Program-made: the position numbers and the translations under genes
DNA from: Kiritimatiellia bacterium
GTDB lineage: Bacteria; Verrucomicrobiota; Kiritimatiellia; RFP12; UBA1067
Direction of reading: 5' to 3'
Assembly (NCBI GenBank): GCA_024405255.1
Contig: JAKSOY010000231.1
Span: 1 to 7,031 of the forward strand
DNA: 7,031 nucleotides
Notes under the pieces: model-generated
Told to the model about the DNA's origin: nothing
Database searches by the model: none
Seen by the model: only the letters and a program-made list of their open reading frames with translations
Shown: positions 1-6,332 of the stretch, piece by piece
Position numbering within the stretch: position 1 is the stretch's first letter
How the letters are laid out: each line of letters starts with the position of its first letter

Positions 1-80
1 ACAATCGAACAATCAAACAATCCGAACAATCCGAACAATCGAACAATCGAACAATTGAACAATCGAACAATCAAACAATC
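1..80. repeat. Tandem 8/9-bp repeat, about 10 copies
   Basis: Ten head-to-tail copies of a unit close to ACAATCGA fill this stretch. Seven full copies are 8 bp (ACAATCGA, ACAATCAA or ACAATTGA), two are 9 bp (ACAATCCGA), and the last is a partial ACAATC running into unique sequence. All copies keep ACAAT and vary only in the last bases. The array starts at or before base 1, so its true length is unknown. It lies 25 bp downstream of the stop codon of the acyltransferase gene. On the operon strand it would be transcribed as a U-rich GAUUGUUC repeat. It has no hairpin plus T-run, so I do not call it a terminator. Its function is unknown, and slippage-prone copy number is likely. Confidence 0.9.
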
Positions 81-104
81 CCCACTCCGTCTTTCGTTCG
101 AGTC

Positions 105-839
105 CTACACGCCGAAGAGCGCGGCGGAGAGCGTACGCGTGAGGGAAACGGCTGCGGCGTGTGCAGAACCTTCTTGTACGGACGGGACGATTTCCGTGCC
201 GACGCGAATATGCCAGACCGGCGTATGATCCGACAAGTCAGACCACGGCTGCCCCTTAGCGAGTACGGGCGGATCGCACGTGATCGTCACCGGCAGAATC
301 GGCACCTGTGCGCGCAACGCGATCTGCGCCGCCCCGCGCCGGAGCGGATGCACCTTGCCGTCAACCGGTGTCCGCGTACCTTCAGGAAAGATCACCAGAT
401 TCACGCCCCGCGCGAGCAGGTCGGCGGCCCCTGTCAAAACGTGTTCCGGATCGTCGTTCACCAGGAACATGCCCTTCACGATGAGCGAATAGAAGAAGTT
501 CCGCTTGGCCGCAGCCTTTGCGATGCCAGTGGCTTCGGGCAGAAGGATGGTCAGCAGTACGATGTCGATGAGCGTCGGATGATTCGCCACGACCACCCTC
601 CCCCGCGTCGCCGCCAGACGCGCACGGTCTTCGGACGAAATCTCGAGTCGGATCATCCGTGTCAACTGTGCCGCACCGATCAGAATCTGCCAGCTGAAAC
701 GCACAAGCGCGCGTTGCGTCTGCGCCGCACCCGCCAACGTCAGAAGCGGAAAGAGCAGCACGCCGATCAACAGACTGCCGAGTCCGTAGGCAGCAAAGAA
801 AATCCCCGCGAGCAGACTTCGAAACGTACGCATGCTCAT
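105..839 (-). CDS. PlsC-type lysophospholipid acyltransferase (1-acylglycerol-3-phosphate acyltransferase family)
   Basis: The 244-residue membrane-associated acyltransferase shows the family blocks. The HX4D catalytic motif is NHPTLID at residues 86-92, FPEGTRTP at 151-158 is the phosphate-binding block, and GAAQIAL followed by VPILPVTI at 169-186 is the last block. Residues 8-36 are a hydrophobic N-terminal segment, probably a membrane anchor. The family transfers acyl chains from acyl-ACP or acyl-CoA to a lysolipid or related acceptor; the acceptor here cannot be read from sequence. The start chosen is the ATG at 839, whose ATGA overlaps the TGA of the preceding gene by 4 bp, typical of translational coupling. 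Upstream is only a GGGG, so the ribosome probably arrives by re-initiation. A second ATG lies at 833. The frame stays open back to 959, but that part overlaps the upstream gene and has no family similarity. The stop is TAG. Placement directly after a KS-like chain length factor matches aryl-polyene clusters, where such an acyltransferase is thought to attach or remodel the lipid anchor (inference). Confidence 0.9.
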   Translation of the reverse strand: MSMRTFRSLLAGIFFAAYGLGSLLIGVLLFPLLTLAGAAQTQRALVRFSWQILIGAAQLTRMIRLEISSEDRARLAATRGRVVVANHPTLIDIVLLTILLPEATGIAKAAAKRNFFYSLIVKGMFLVNDDPEHVLTGAADLLARGVNLVIFPEGTRTPVDGKVHPLRRGAAQIALRAQVPILPVTITCDPPVLAKGQPWSDLSDHTPVWHIRVGTEIVPSVQEGSAHAAAVSLTRTLSAALFGV

Positions 840-1492
840 CCCCGAGTCAGGGTGAACGAAGAAGACAGCACCTGTTCCTGACGCCCCGTCAGGAAAGATT
901 CGAACGCCTCGAATCGGAGCGGCGCCACGGCATCGTCCGCACGCAACGCCACACGCCATGTTGTACCGACATCCGCCTCGCCCGCCGGCACAAGACGCAA
1001 CGCCACGGCATGTGCCGTCTCCTCCTCGCCGAACGACCCCTGGTAGAGCGACGGCGTCGCCTCTTCGGCGTACACGAAAAGAACGGATCGACGCAAGGCG
1101 AAACTCTCGAGCAGGCCCGCCTCAAGCGACCGCGCCCGCGCCGCGATCGCCGTGTAGGGCGCGTGGTTTTTCGTGAGCAGGGAAAAGGCGCCCGGTGTCG
1201 CATTATGCACGGACGCCGAAAAGCCCGCCGGCGACATCTCGCCGTCGGCGTGGAACTGCTGCATCAATTTGGCCGTCACGCCGATCTCGCCCCAACGGGA
1301 CGCAAACACGACGGGGATCTCCTCCCCGTCCTGTGGACGCACCTGCCACGCCACCGACAACGCCGCACGTTCAACACCCGTCAGGCGACGGCGTTCCATC
1401 GGCGGGACAAACGAGACATCCGGCTTGGGCTGTTCGTTCGTCACCCGCCAGATAGCCGTGGCGGCACAGGTGAAAGTCAATTCGGGCGTCAT
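836..1492 (-). CDS. Beta-ketoacyl synthase-like chain length factor (Ketoacyl-synt_2 family)
   Basis: This 218-residue protein resembles the half-length ketosynthase-like proteins of aryl-polyene and related clusters. Visible family blocks are PMERRRLTGVER (31-42), VFASRWGE (62-69), SPAGFSASVHNATPGAFS (87-104) and YTAIAARARSLEAGLLE (113-129). It corresponds to the N-terminal half of the thiolase fold. Its only cysteine is C9, far from any nucleophile position, so it cannot condense acyl units alone. A role as a structural or chain-length partner of a full ketosynthase is the usual assumption. No such ketosynthase or acyl carrier protein lies in this window; they would be expected beyond position 1 or elsewhere. 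Start choice: the ATG at 1492 has GAGG 9 nt upstream, and that GAGG overlaps the stop of the lipoprotein gene. An ATG at 1501 and a GTG at 1507 (4-bp overlap with the preceding stop) are alternatives. The TGA stop overlaps the acyltransferase start. Confidence 0.82.
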   Translation of the reverse strand: MTPELTFTCAATAIWRVTNEQPKPDVSFVPPMERRRLTGVERAALSVAWQVRPQDGEEIPVVFASRWGEIGVTAKLMQQFHADGEMSPAGFSASVHNATPGAFSLLTKNHAPYTAIAARARSLEAGLLESFALRRSVLFVYAEEATPSLYQGSFGEEETAHAVALRLVPAGEADVGTTWRVALRADDAVAPLRFEAFESFLTGRQEQVLSSSFTLTRG

Positions 1493-1501
1493 CGGCGGCA
1501 T

Positions 1502-1505
1502 CCTC
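1502..1505 (-). promoter_or_regulatory. Ribosome binding site of the KS-like gene, overlapping the upstream stop
   Basis: On the minus strand GAGG (1505-1502) shares bases with the TGA stop (1506-1504) of the lipoprotein gene and sits 9 nt before the ATG at 1492. It is too close to serve the ATG at 1501 and lies inside the possible GTG start at 1507. This is the reason for choosing 1492, and it implies that translation of the two genes is linked. Confidence 0.5.
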
Positions 1506-1923
1506 ACATCTTATCCACGCAACGCTCGAGAATGCGGAAGTCGGACTTCAGCGTCACGCGCCACCGTCCCAGAACCGTCCGCTTACGCCGGTCGACAAGC
1601 GTAATCGTCAACGACATGTCGTCGCGGGCACCCGGCCCCCAAAATCCCTTGTCGTTGTATTCGTGCGAAGTGATCGTGGTCACCACGCGCACATCGCTTT
1701 CCACCGCACGTTCCACCACCGTGAAACCGCGCGCGCGCAAGGCGTCCTCTAGCGTCTTTTGGACGCGCTTCTCGGTCTTCTCGACGAAGAACGCCAGATC
1801 CGCGTGGCACTTCTCCGTGTGCTGCGGCAGACATTCCACCACGTCGCCGGCGACCCAAGGCGTCTGGCATCCCGTCAACAGCACCAGTGCAGCGAAAATC
1901 AAACCGAGGACAAACTTCCGCAT
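1504..1923 (-). CDS. Small putative outer-membrane lipoprotein of unknown function
   Basis: The 139-residue protein has a textbook lipoprotein signal: positively charged MRK, a hydrophobic stretch at about 4-15, and lipobox LLTGC with C19 as the predicted lipidated residue. The residue after C19 is Q, not D, which under the E. coli Lol rule would favour the outer membrane (inference). The mature part has three more cysteines (C31, C39, C135). An amphipathic helix at about 45-66 is followed by an alternating strand pattern (67-88, 103-128), and the whole resembles small alpha/beta envelope lipoproteins. I do not recognise a named family. The ATG at 1923 is chosen because AGGAGG lies 10 nt upstream and gives a normal signal peptide; an ATG at 1932 adds only MYV and sits 1 nt from that AGGAGG. 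The gene begins 15 nt after murE and ends 11 nt before the KS-like gene. It is therefore probably co-transcribed with both. Confidence 0.78.
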   Translation of the reverse strand: MRKFVLGLIFAALVLLTGCQTPWVAGDVVECLPQHTEKCHADLAFFVEKTEKRVQKTLEDALRARGFTVVERAVESDVRVVTTITSHEYNDKGFWGPGARDDMSLTITLVDRRKRTVLGRWRVTLKSDFRILERCVDKM

Positions 1924-1933
1924 CACGTACATT

Positions 1934-1939
1934 CCTCCT
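1934..1939 (-). promoter_or_regulatory. Strong ribosome binding site of the lipoprotein gene, overlapping the murE stop
   Basis: The minus strand reads TGAGGAGGA, in which the TGA (1941-1939) is the murE stop and AGGAGG (1939-1934) is a full Shine-Dalgarno sequence. It is 10 nt before the ATG at 1923. The shared bases show that the lipoprotein gene belongs to the dcw transcript and was not simply placed nearby. Confidence 0.7.
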
Positions 1940-3042
1940 CAGCCTTCTGTCGGCGCACGATAGGCACGACACACCTCGCGGTCGTCGAACGGAATGACGT
2001 CCTTGCCGATCGTCTGCGTCGTTTCGTGTCCCTTCCCGCACACCACCACCGTATCGCCGGCCTGTGCCTGCGAAAGCGCAAAGGCGATGGCCTTCGCCCG
2101 ATCGGGCTCGACGGTGTATGTCGTTCCCGACGGGATGCCCGCCTCGATCATCCGAATGATCGAAAGCGGATCCTCACTGCGCGGATTGTCGCTCGTCACC
2201 ACAAGACGATCCGCGTGTTTCGCCGCCGCCGCACCCATCAGCGGACGCTTCCGCGTGTCGCGATCGCCGCCGGCGCCAAAGACCGCCCACACATTTCCAC
2301 GCGTGAATTCACGCACGGTCGACAGCACATTCGCGAGCGCATCGTCCGTATGCGCGAAGTCCACGAACACATCCGCCGCACTTGCAGTCGGGACACGCTC
2401 GAGGCGGCCCCACCGCGGCGTCAGCAGCGGAATCTTCGCACGAATCGTCTCCGGCGACACGCCCGCACCCTCCGCCAGCGCCGCCGCCAAAAGGACGTTC
2501 TGCACATTGTAGCGTCCGACGAGCGGACAGGTCTTGCGAATATGCGCAATCAATTCGGGATCCGACACGGAGAAACCGCAGGTCAAGACCTTGAGCGGAA
2601 GTTCGCGGCAGAGGGCGGCCAGGCGTTGTCCATATTCGCCATCCACGCAGATCGCCACCGGTGCGCCCGGATTCGCAACGGCAAGGCGGCGGAAGAGATC
2701 CGCCTTCGTCTGGAAATACGCCTCCATCGTCTTGTGGTAGTCGAGGTGATCCTCCGTCAGGTTCGTGAACGCGCAACCGGCGAAGACCGTATCGCCCGTG
2801 CGATGCTGGTGGATTGCATGGCTTGAGACTTCCATCACGCAATCCGCGAGCCCGTTCGCCTCCATCTCGGCGAAGATTTCCTTCAGCACCTTCAAGGGCG
2901 GTGTCGTATAGCCCGAATAGAACTGACGCGTGCCGGTATCGACCTGGACCGTCGTCACCAAGCCTCCCCCGCCGAGGAATTCGCGCAGAATCCATGTCGT
3001 CGTGGTTTTACCATTCGTTCCCGTGATGCCGAAAATCCGCAT
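1939..3042 (-). CDS. murE: UDP-MurNAc-tripeptide synthetase, MurE type, lacking the N-terminal domain
   Basis: MurE is the cytoplasmic ATP-dependent ligase that adds the third amino acid to UDP-MurNAc-L-Ala-D-Glu. This 367-residue protein has the central and C-terminal Mur ligase domains. Seen in order are the P-loop GTNGKTTTT (8-16), YTTPP (45-49), MEVSSHAIHQHR (70-81), TNLTEDHLDYH (93-103), TKADLF (112-117, where family enzymes carry a carbamylated lysine), GRYNVQNVLLAA (176-187), VDFAHTDDAL (227-236), FGAGGDRDTRKRPLMG (255-270), TSDNPRSEDP (283-292) and CGKGHETTQ (335-343). DNPR (285-288) is the signature of meso-diaminopimelate-adding enzymes. Usual MurE proteins are near 490 residues, with the P-loop around residue 110. 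Here it is at residue 8, so the UDP-binding N-terminal domain of roughly 100 residues is missing. Upstream sequence is occupied by intact ftsI, so this is not a frameshift visible here. The ATG at 3042 has GGGGAG 6 nt upstream; a GTG at 3069, overlapping the ftsI stop, would add nine residues without domain character. Confidence 0.92.
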   Translation of the reverse strand: MRIFGITGTNGKTTTTWILREFLGGGGLVTTVQVDTGTRQFYSGYTTPPLKVLKEIFAEMEANGLADCVMEVSSHAIHQHRTGDTVFAGCAFTNLTEDHLDYHKTMEAYFQTKADLFRRLAVANPGAPVAICVDGEYGQRLAALCRELPLKVLTCGFSVSDPELIAHIRKTCPLVGRYNVQNVLLAAALAEGAGVSPETIRAKIPLLTPRWGRLERVPTASAADVFVDFAHTDDALANVLSTVREFTRGNVWAVFGAGGDRDTRKRPLMGAAAAKHADRLVVTSDNPRSEDPLSIIRMIEAGIPSGTTYTVEPDRAKAIAFALSQAQAGDTVVVCGKGHETTQTIGKDVIPFDDREVCRAYRAPTEG

Positions 3043-3048
3043 TTCACT

Positions 3049-3054
3049 CTCCCC
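3049..3054 (-). promoter_or_regulatory. Ribosome binding site that sets the short murE start
   Basis: GGGGAG on the minus strand lies between the ftsI stop (3068-3066) and the ATG at 3042, with a 6-nt spacer. It supports the ATG at 3042 over the GTG at 3069, and so supports the view that MurE really starts directly at its ATPase domain. Confidence 0.65.
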
Positions 3055-3065
3055 GATTCGACTTC

Positions 3066-4895
3066 TCACAACATGAAGGCGTCCTCGTCCTCATCCGGCA
3101 TTTCGTCCGGAATGTCGGGACCGATCTGCAAGTAGCGCAACGTGATTTCCGCGATTCGCTTAAAGGTCGGTGCCGCGCAGAGTCCGCCCTGATGGTTGAA
3201 GATCGGCACGCCCATTGCCTCAGACGTCTCGCGGCTGCGGCAGTAATACGGCTTCTGATAGGTCACCAGCACCACGATTTCGGGGTTTGTCGCCGGCAGG
3301 ATGCCGATGAACGACGCATGGTAGTTCGTACTTGAATAGCCGCGTCCTTCCTTCATCTGGGCCGTCCCGGTCTTGCCCGCCACCGAGTAGCCCGCAATCG
3401 CCGCGCGCTTGGCAGTACCGCCCTTCTTCGCGACGCCCGTCATCATCGACAGCACCTGGCGCGTCACCTGCGGTCGCACGGGATTTCCCACGACTTCTTT
3501 CTTGTGGGAATAGACGACTTCGCCATCGGCCTGCACGATCTTCTCAACGAGGTAGGGACGCAGCAGTTCGCCCCCGTTGCCGATGCAGGCGTAGGCGGTC
3601 GCAAGCTGCAACGCCGTCACGGCCACGCCCTGGCCAATCGGGGCGCGCGACCACTTGACCTTGTCCCACTTCTGCGGGGCGGGGATGAGACCGATTTCTT
3701 CGCCCGGCAATTCAATGCCCGTCTTGCGGCCGAGTCCGAAACTCTGCATGTAGTTGTAGAGACGCGTGGGGCCCAAATCGTATCCGAGCTTGCCGAAGAC
3801 GATGTTCGACGAATGGACAAGCGCCTCGCGCACGCTCATCGTCTCTTCCCATTTGTGTCCTGCGTCACCCGGCAGACGATAGTAGTTCGGATCGTTCTTC
3901 GCCGTGTTGATCATCGTATCGGGGCCAACCCGTCCCTCGTTCAAGACGGCGCAGGCGGTAATCGTCTTCATCACGCTGCCCGGTTCGTAGACTTCCGAGA
4001 TCGCGCGATTGATCCGCACGTCGTCGGAGGACTTGTTGAACGTCTCGGGCTGGTAGCCGGGCACCGTCACCATCGCCAGCACGGCACCGGTCTTGACGGA
4101 CATGACAATCGCCCAGGCCCGTTCGGCCCGATGTTCGGCAAGTCCCTCCATCAAGATCCGTTCGGTCTCGAACTGGATGTTGCTGTTGATGGTCAAATAC
4201 ACGTCGCAGCCGTTCTTGGCGTCGATATCGAGGTCGCGGCGACTCCGGTCCTCGCGTCCCATGGCATCCTTCGTACCGTGAACCTGTCCCGGCGTGCCCT
4301 TGAGATACTTTTCGTACTTAAGTTCCAGTCCCGCGCCGCCGACGGAATTTGTCGGGTCCCTGCTCACAAAACCCAGCACCTGCGAAAGCAGATGCTTCTG
4401 CGGGTAGATGCGGCGCGGCTTGTCCACAACGATAAGTTCCGTGATGCCGCGTTTCGGATCGACCAGTTCGCGATGGGCGTCGGAATCATCCGATTCCGTC
4501 AAATAGACATAGCGCGACTTCGGCTCCGCATAGGCGTCCATCACCTTGCGTTCATCAAGATGGAGCTGCTCGGCGACGAAACGGATTTTCGCCATTCGCT
4601 TGTCGGAAGAGAGCGGCCGATTGGGATGGCGGGGATCGAAAGTGGCCCGTTGAGGGTCCAGACGATATTCCCAGCGCGAGGTCGTACGTGCCAGTGTCTG
4701 GCCGTCGGTCGAATAGATGCTTCCGCGCTGGCCTTGCGTTACGCGATTGAAACCATAGTTCGGTGACGGCAGTTTGGTTGTCACGAGGTCCAGATGAAGA
4801 TACACCAGACGCACGACGACAACGAGGGCAAACGAACCGATGCCAAAGGGCGCGAGCGCGAATCGAAGCTTGTCATTAAGCCCCGTGAATTTCAC
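3066..4895 (-). CDS. ftsI: Peptidoglycan D,D-transpeptidase FtsI (class B penicillin-binding protein)
   Basis: This is a 609-residue inner-membrane protein whose periplasmic domain cross-links septal peptidoglycan. A short cytoplasmic N-terminus precedes one membrane segment (about 14-35). The PBP dimer domain follows, beginning at GQRGSIYSTDGQTLA (55-69) and including GGAGLELKYEKYLKG (186-200). The transpeptidase domain has all three active-site motifs: SVMK at 307-310 (acylated serine S307), SSN at 362-364 and KTGT at 508-511. No PASTA repeats are present. Two oddities are visible. Where relatives have a short link before the AAPxFK helix, residues about 548-573 hold a longer segment with cysteines C552 and C573. 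The C-terminus is a very acidic tail (PDEMPDEDEDAF). The start codon is GTG at 4895, backed by GGGAGG 6 nt upstream. The gene lies 18 nt after the ftsL-like gene, its usual divisome partner, and the murE ATG follows 23 nt after its stop. Confidence 0.96.
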   Translation of the reverse strand: MKFTGLNDKLRFALAPFGIGSFALVVVVRLVYLHLDLVTTKLPSPNYGFNRVTQGQRGSIYSTDGQTLARTTSRWEYRLDPQRATFDPRHPNRPLSSDKRMAKIRFVAEQLHLDERKVMDAYAEPKSRYVYLTESDDSDAHRELVDPKRGITELIVVDKPRRIYPQKHLLSQVLGFVSRDPTNSVGGAGLELKYEKYLKGTPGQVHGTKDAMGREDRSRRDLDIDAKNGCDVYLTINSNIQFETERILMEGLAEHRAERAWAIVMSVKTGAVLAMVTVPGYQPETFNKSSDDVRINRAISEVYEPGSVMKTITACAVLNEGRVGPDTMINTAKNDPNYYRLPGDAGHKWEETMSVREALVHSSNIVFGKLGYDLGPTRLYNYMQSFGLGRKTGIELPGEEIGLIPAPQKWDKVKWSRAPIGQGVAVTALQLATAYACIGNGGELLRPYLVEKIVQADGEVVYSHKKEVVGNPVRPQVTRQVLSMMTGVAKKGGTAKRAAIAGYSVAGKTGTAQMKEGRGYSSTNYHASFIGILPATNPEIVVLVTYQKPYYCRSRETSEAMGVPIFNHQGGLCAAPTFKRIAEITLRYLQIGPDIPDEMPDEDEDAFML

Positions 4896-4901
4896 ACGGC
4901 A

Positions 4902-4907
4902 CCTCCC
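4902..4907 (-). promoter_or_regulatory. Strong ribosome binding site confirming the GTG start of ftsI
   Basis: The minus strand reads GGGAGG at 4907-4902, then 6 nt, then GTG at 4895. The next residues encode a short basic N-terminus and the membrane segment expected for FtsI, so GTG is the likely real start. Confidence 0.7.
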
Positions 4908-4913
4908 TCATCG

Positions 4914-5390
4914 TCAGCGCTGAACCGTACGTCCCTTCGCCGCGGACTTGGTCCCGCGCAAGGGCAGCATGGTACGCATCGACTGACTGACATCATCCTT
5001 GCTAAACGCGACATTCGAGATGTTGCGCATGCGATTCCGGGCACGTGCCACCGACAGCTGATTGGGCTTCGGCCGACCGTCGCGATTCATATTGACGATC
5101 TGCTCGACCTTCTGCACCTGCATCTCGAGTCCATGCCGGTTCAGACGCTCGTCGAGTTTGCCGAGGCTCGTCATCATCGACCATGTCGCGGTCTCGCGCT
5201 GGAGATCCTTGTTGAGCTCCCGCGTCACCTTTTCGGCCTTGCCGATCTCATGCTGGATCGCCACGCAACGCGCGTCGAACGTCCAATAGGCGATGCCCAC
5301 GAGGAAAACGCAGATGATCAATGCGATGACCCCCATCCGGTTCGTCGTAAAGGCAACGTTCTTCTTGACTCTTCTATTTCTCTTTCTCAT
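4914..5390 (-). CDS. ftsL: FtsL-like cell division protein (single-pass, coiled coil)
   Basis: The call rests on architecture and position rather than sequence identity, because FtsL is poorly conserved. The 158-residue protein has a very basic cytoplasmic N-terminus (residues 1-19, rich in R and K), one membrane segment (about 20-38) and a periplasmic helix with coiled-coil-like spacing (about 40-100). It sits exactly between rsmH and ftsI, where FtsL is found in dcw clusters. FtsL pairs with FtsB/DivIC and FtsQ to activate FtsW-FtsI at the septum. It is longer than E. coli FtsL (121 residues), the excess being a basic tail after about residue 104. The ATG at 5390 follows the rsmH stop by a single base. 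AAAGG, inside the end of rsmH, lies 7 nt before the start, implying coupled translation. Confidence 0.8.
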   Translation of the reverse strand: MRKRNRRVKKNVAFTTNRMGVIALIICVFLVGIAYWTFDARCVAIQHEIGKAEKVTRELNKDLQRETATWSMMTSLGKLDERLNRHGLEMQVQKVEQIVNMNRDGRPKPNQLSVARARNRMRNISNVAFSKDDVSQSMRTMLPLRGTKSAAKGRTVQR

Positions 5391-5391
5391 C

Positions 5392-6315
5392 TCACACCCT
5401 TTCTACCGTTCGCAGCTTCGCGCTACGCGAACGTGGATTCAAAGCCATTTCCTGTTCACCCGCCGTGACAGCATGCCGTGTCACAAGGCGGACACGTGGA
5501 AGGTCGCCCTCCCACCGCTCCCCGCCCTGCTGGAGCGAAATCATCCGACCGGCATGCGCCGCGAAGAATTTCTTCACGATGCGGTCCGTAATGCTCTCGA
5601 AGGTGATCACCGCAAACCGGCCACCGACCCTCAACAGGTCGAGTCCGCCTTCGAGCGCGCGTTCCAATTCGCCGACTTCGTCATTCACCGCCATCCGCAA
5701 CGCCTGGAACACCCGCGTAGCCGGATGGTGCGCCCCATGGCGCCCGATCGTCTTTTCCACCAGATCCGCCAGCTGCGCGGTGGTGGTGAGCGGATGTTCG
5801 GCGCGTGTGCGCACAAGAACGCGGGCGATTCGGCGCGCGTTCGGCTCCTCGCCAAGCGTGCGGAACAGATCCGTCAACGCCGCCTCGTCCATTGTCGCCA
5901 CGAGATCAGCCGCCGTCAACCCGCGCGACCGATCCATCCGCATGTCAAGGGGTCCATCGCCCCGGAAGCTGAACCCCCGCTCGGGCTGATCCAGCTGAGG
6001 GCTCGAAACGCCCAAATCAAGCAAAATCCCATCAACCTCTCCAATTCCTTTTTCCCGCGCAAGACGCGCAAGATCACCATGGCACCCGTGTACCATCTCA
6101 ATCCGGGCCGAGCCGGAAAATTCCTTCAAGCGCTCGGCGCTCTCGGTCAGCGCCTGCGTATCGCGATCAATCCCCACCAGCGTCGCCCCCGCACCCGCCC
6201 GTGCCAGAATGGCCGACGAATGCCCTGCACGCCCCAGGGTTCCATCCACATACACGCCTCCGGACTTGACCGCAAGCGACTCCACCGTTTCGGCGAGAAG
6301 AACTGGAATATGCAT
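5392..6315 (-). CDS. rsmH: 16S rRNA (cytosine1402-N4)-methyltransferase RsmH (MraW)
   Basis: RsmH uses S-adenosylmethionine to methylate N4 of C1402 in the decoding centre of 16S rRNA; it acts in the cytoplasm on the small subunit. The 307 residues are near the usual length (313 in E. coli). Conserved blocks are HIPVLLAE (2-9), DGTLGRAGHS (24-33, SAM loop), LVGIDRD (46-52), LLDLGVSSPQLD (98-109), RGFSFRGDGPLDMRMD (113-128), NARRIA (159-164), HPATRVFQALRMAVNDE (197-213) and NPRSRSAKLR (293-302). An unusual variation is TFESITDRIVKKF at 238-250, where most members read SFHSLEDRxVK; the histidine is replaced by glutamate. The ATG at 6315 follows mraZ by 17 nt. AAGG is 7 nt upstream and a GGAGGG directly after the mraZ stop is a further candidate ribosome site. 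Confidence 0.97.
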   Translation of the reverse strand: MHIPVLLAETVESLAVKSGGVYVDGTLGRAGHSSAILARAGAGATLVGIDRDTQALTESAERLKEFSGSARIEMVHGCHGDLARLAREKGIGEVDGILLDLGVSSPQLDQPERGFSFRGDGPLDMRMDRSRGLTAADLVATMDEAALTDLFRTLGEEPNARRIARVLVRTRAEHPLTTTAQLADLVEKTIGRHGAHHPATRVFQALRMAVNDEVGELERALEGGLDLLRVGGRFAVITFESITDRIVKKFFAAHAGRMISLQQGGERWEGDLPRVRLVTRHAVTAGEQEMALNPRSRSAKLRTVERV

Positions 6316-6332
6316 TTCCCGACCTTCCCTCC

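Noticed and set aside
1..80. CRISPR array
   Set aside because: The repeats are 8-9 bp head to tail with no spacers.
840..959. 40-codon N-terminal extension of the acyltransferase frame
   Set aside because: It overlaps the KS-like gene and reads as Arg/Gly/Cys-rich sequence with no family similarity. The ATGA overlap at 839 is a better start.
1511..1519. DnaA-box-like TTATCCACG (and TTGTCCACA at about 4419 and 6373)
   Set aside because: They lie singly inside coding sequence, where they encode Val-Asp-Lys or similar codons. There is no cluster and no AT-rich unwinding region, so not an origin.
1010..2826. Long + strand open frames opposite the KS-like, lipoprotein and murE genes
   Set aside because: They lack family motifs and have shadow-like composition (many Arg and His), while the minus-strand genes carry clear motifs and ribosome sites.
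3504..4766. A 420-codon open frame on the + strand opposite ftsI
   Set aside because: It mirrors ftsI, whose motifs are complete. It has no recognisable domain and is rich in R, H and D as expected for an antisense shadow of GC-rich coding sequence.
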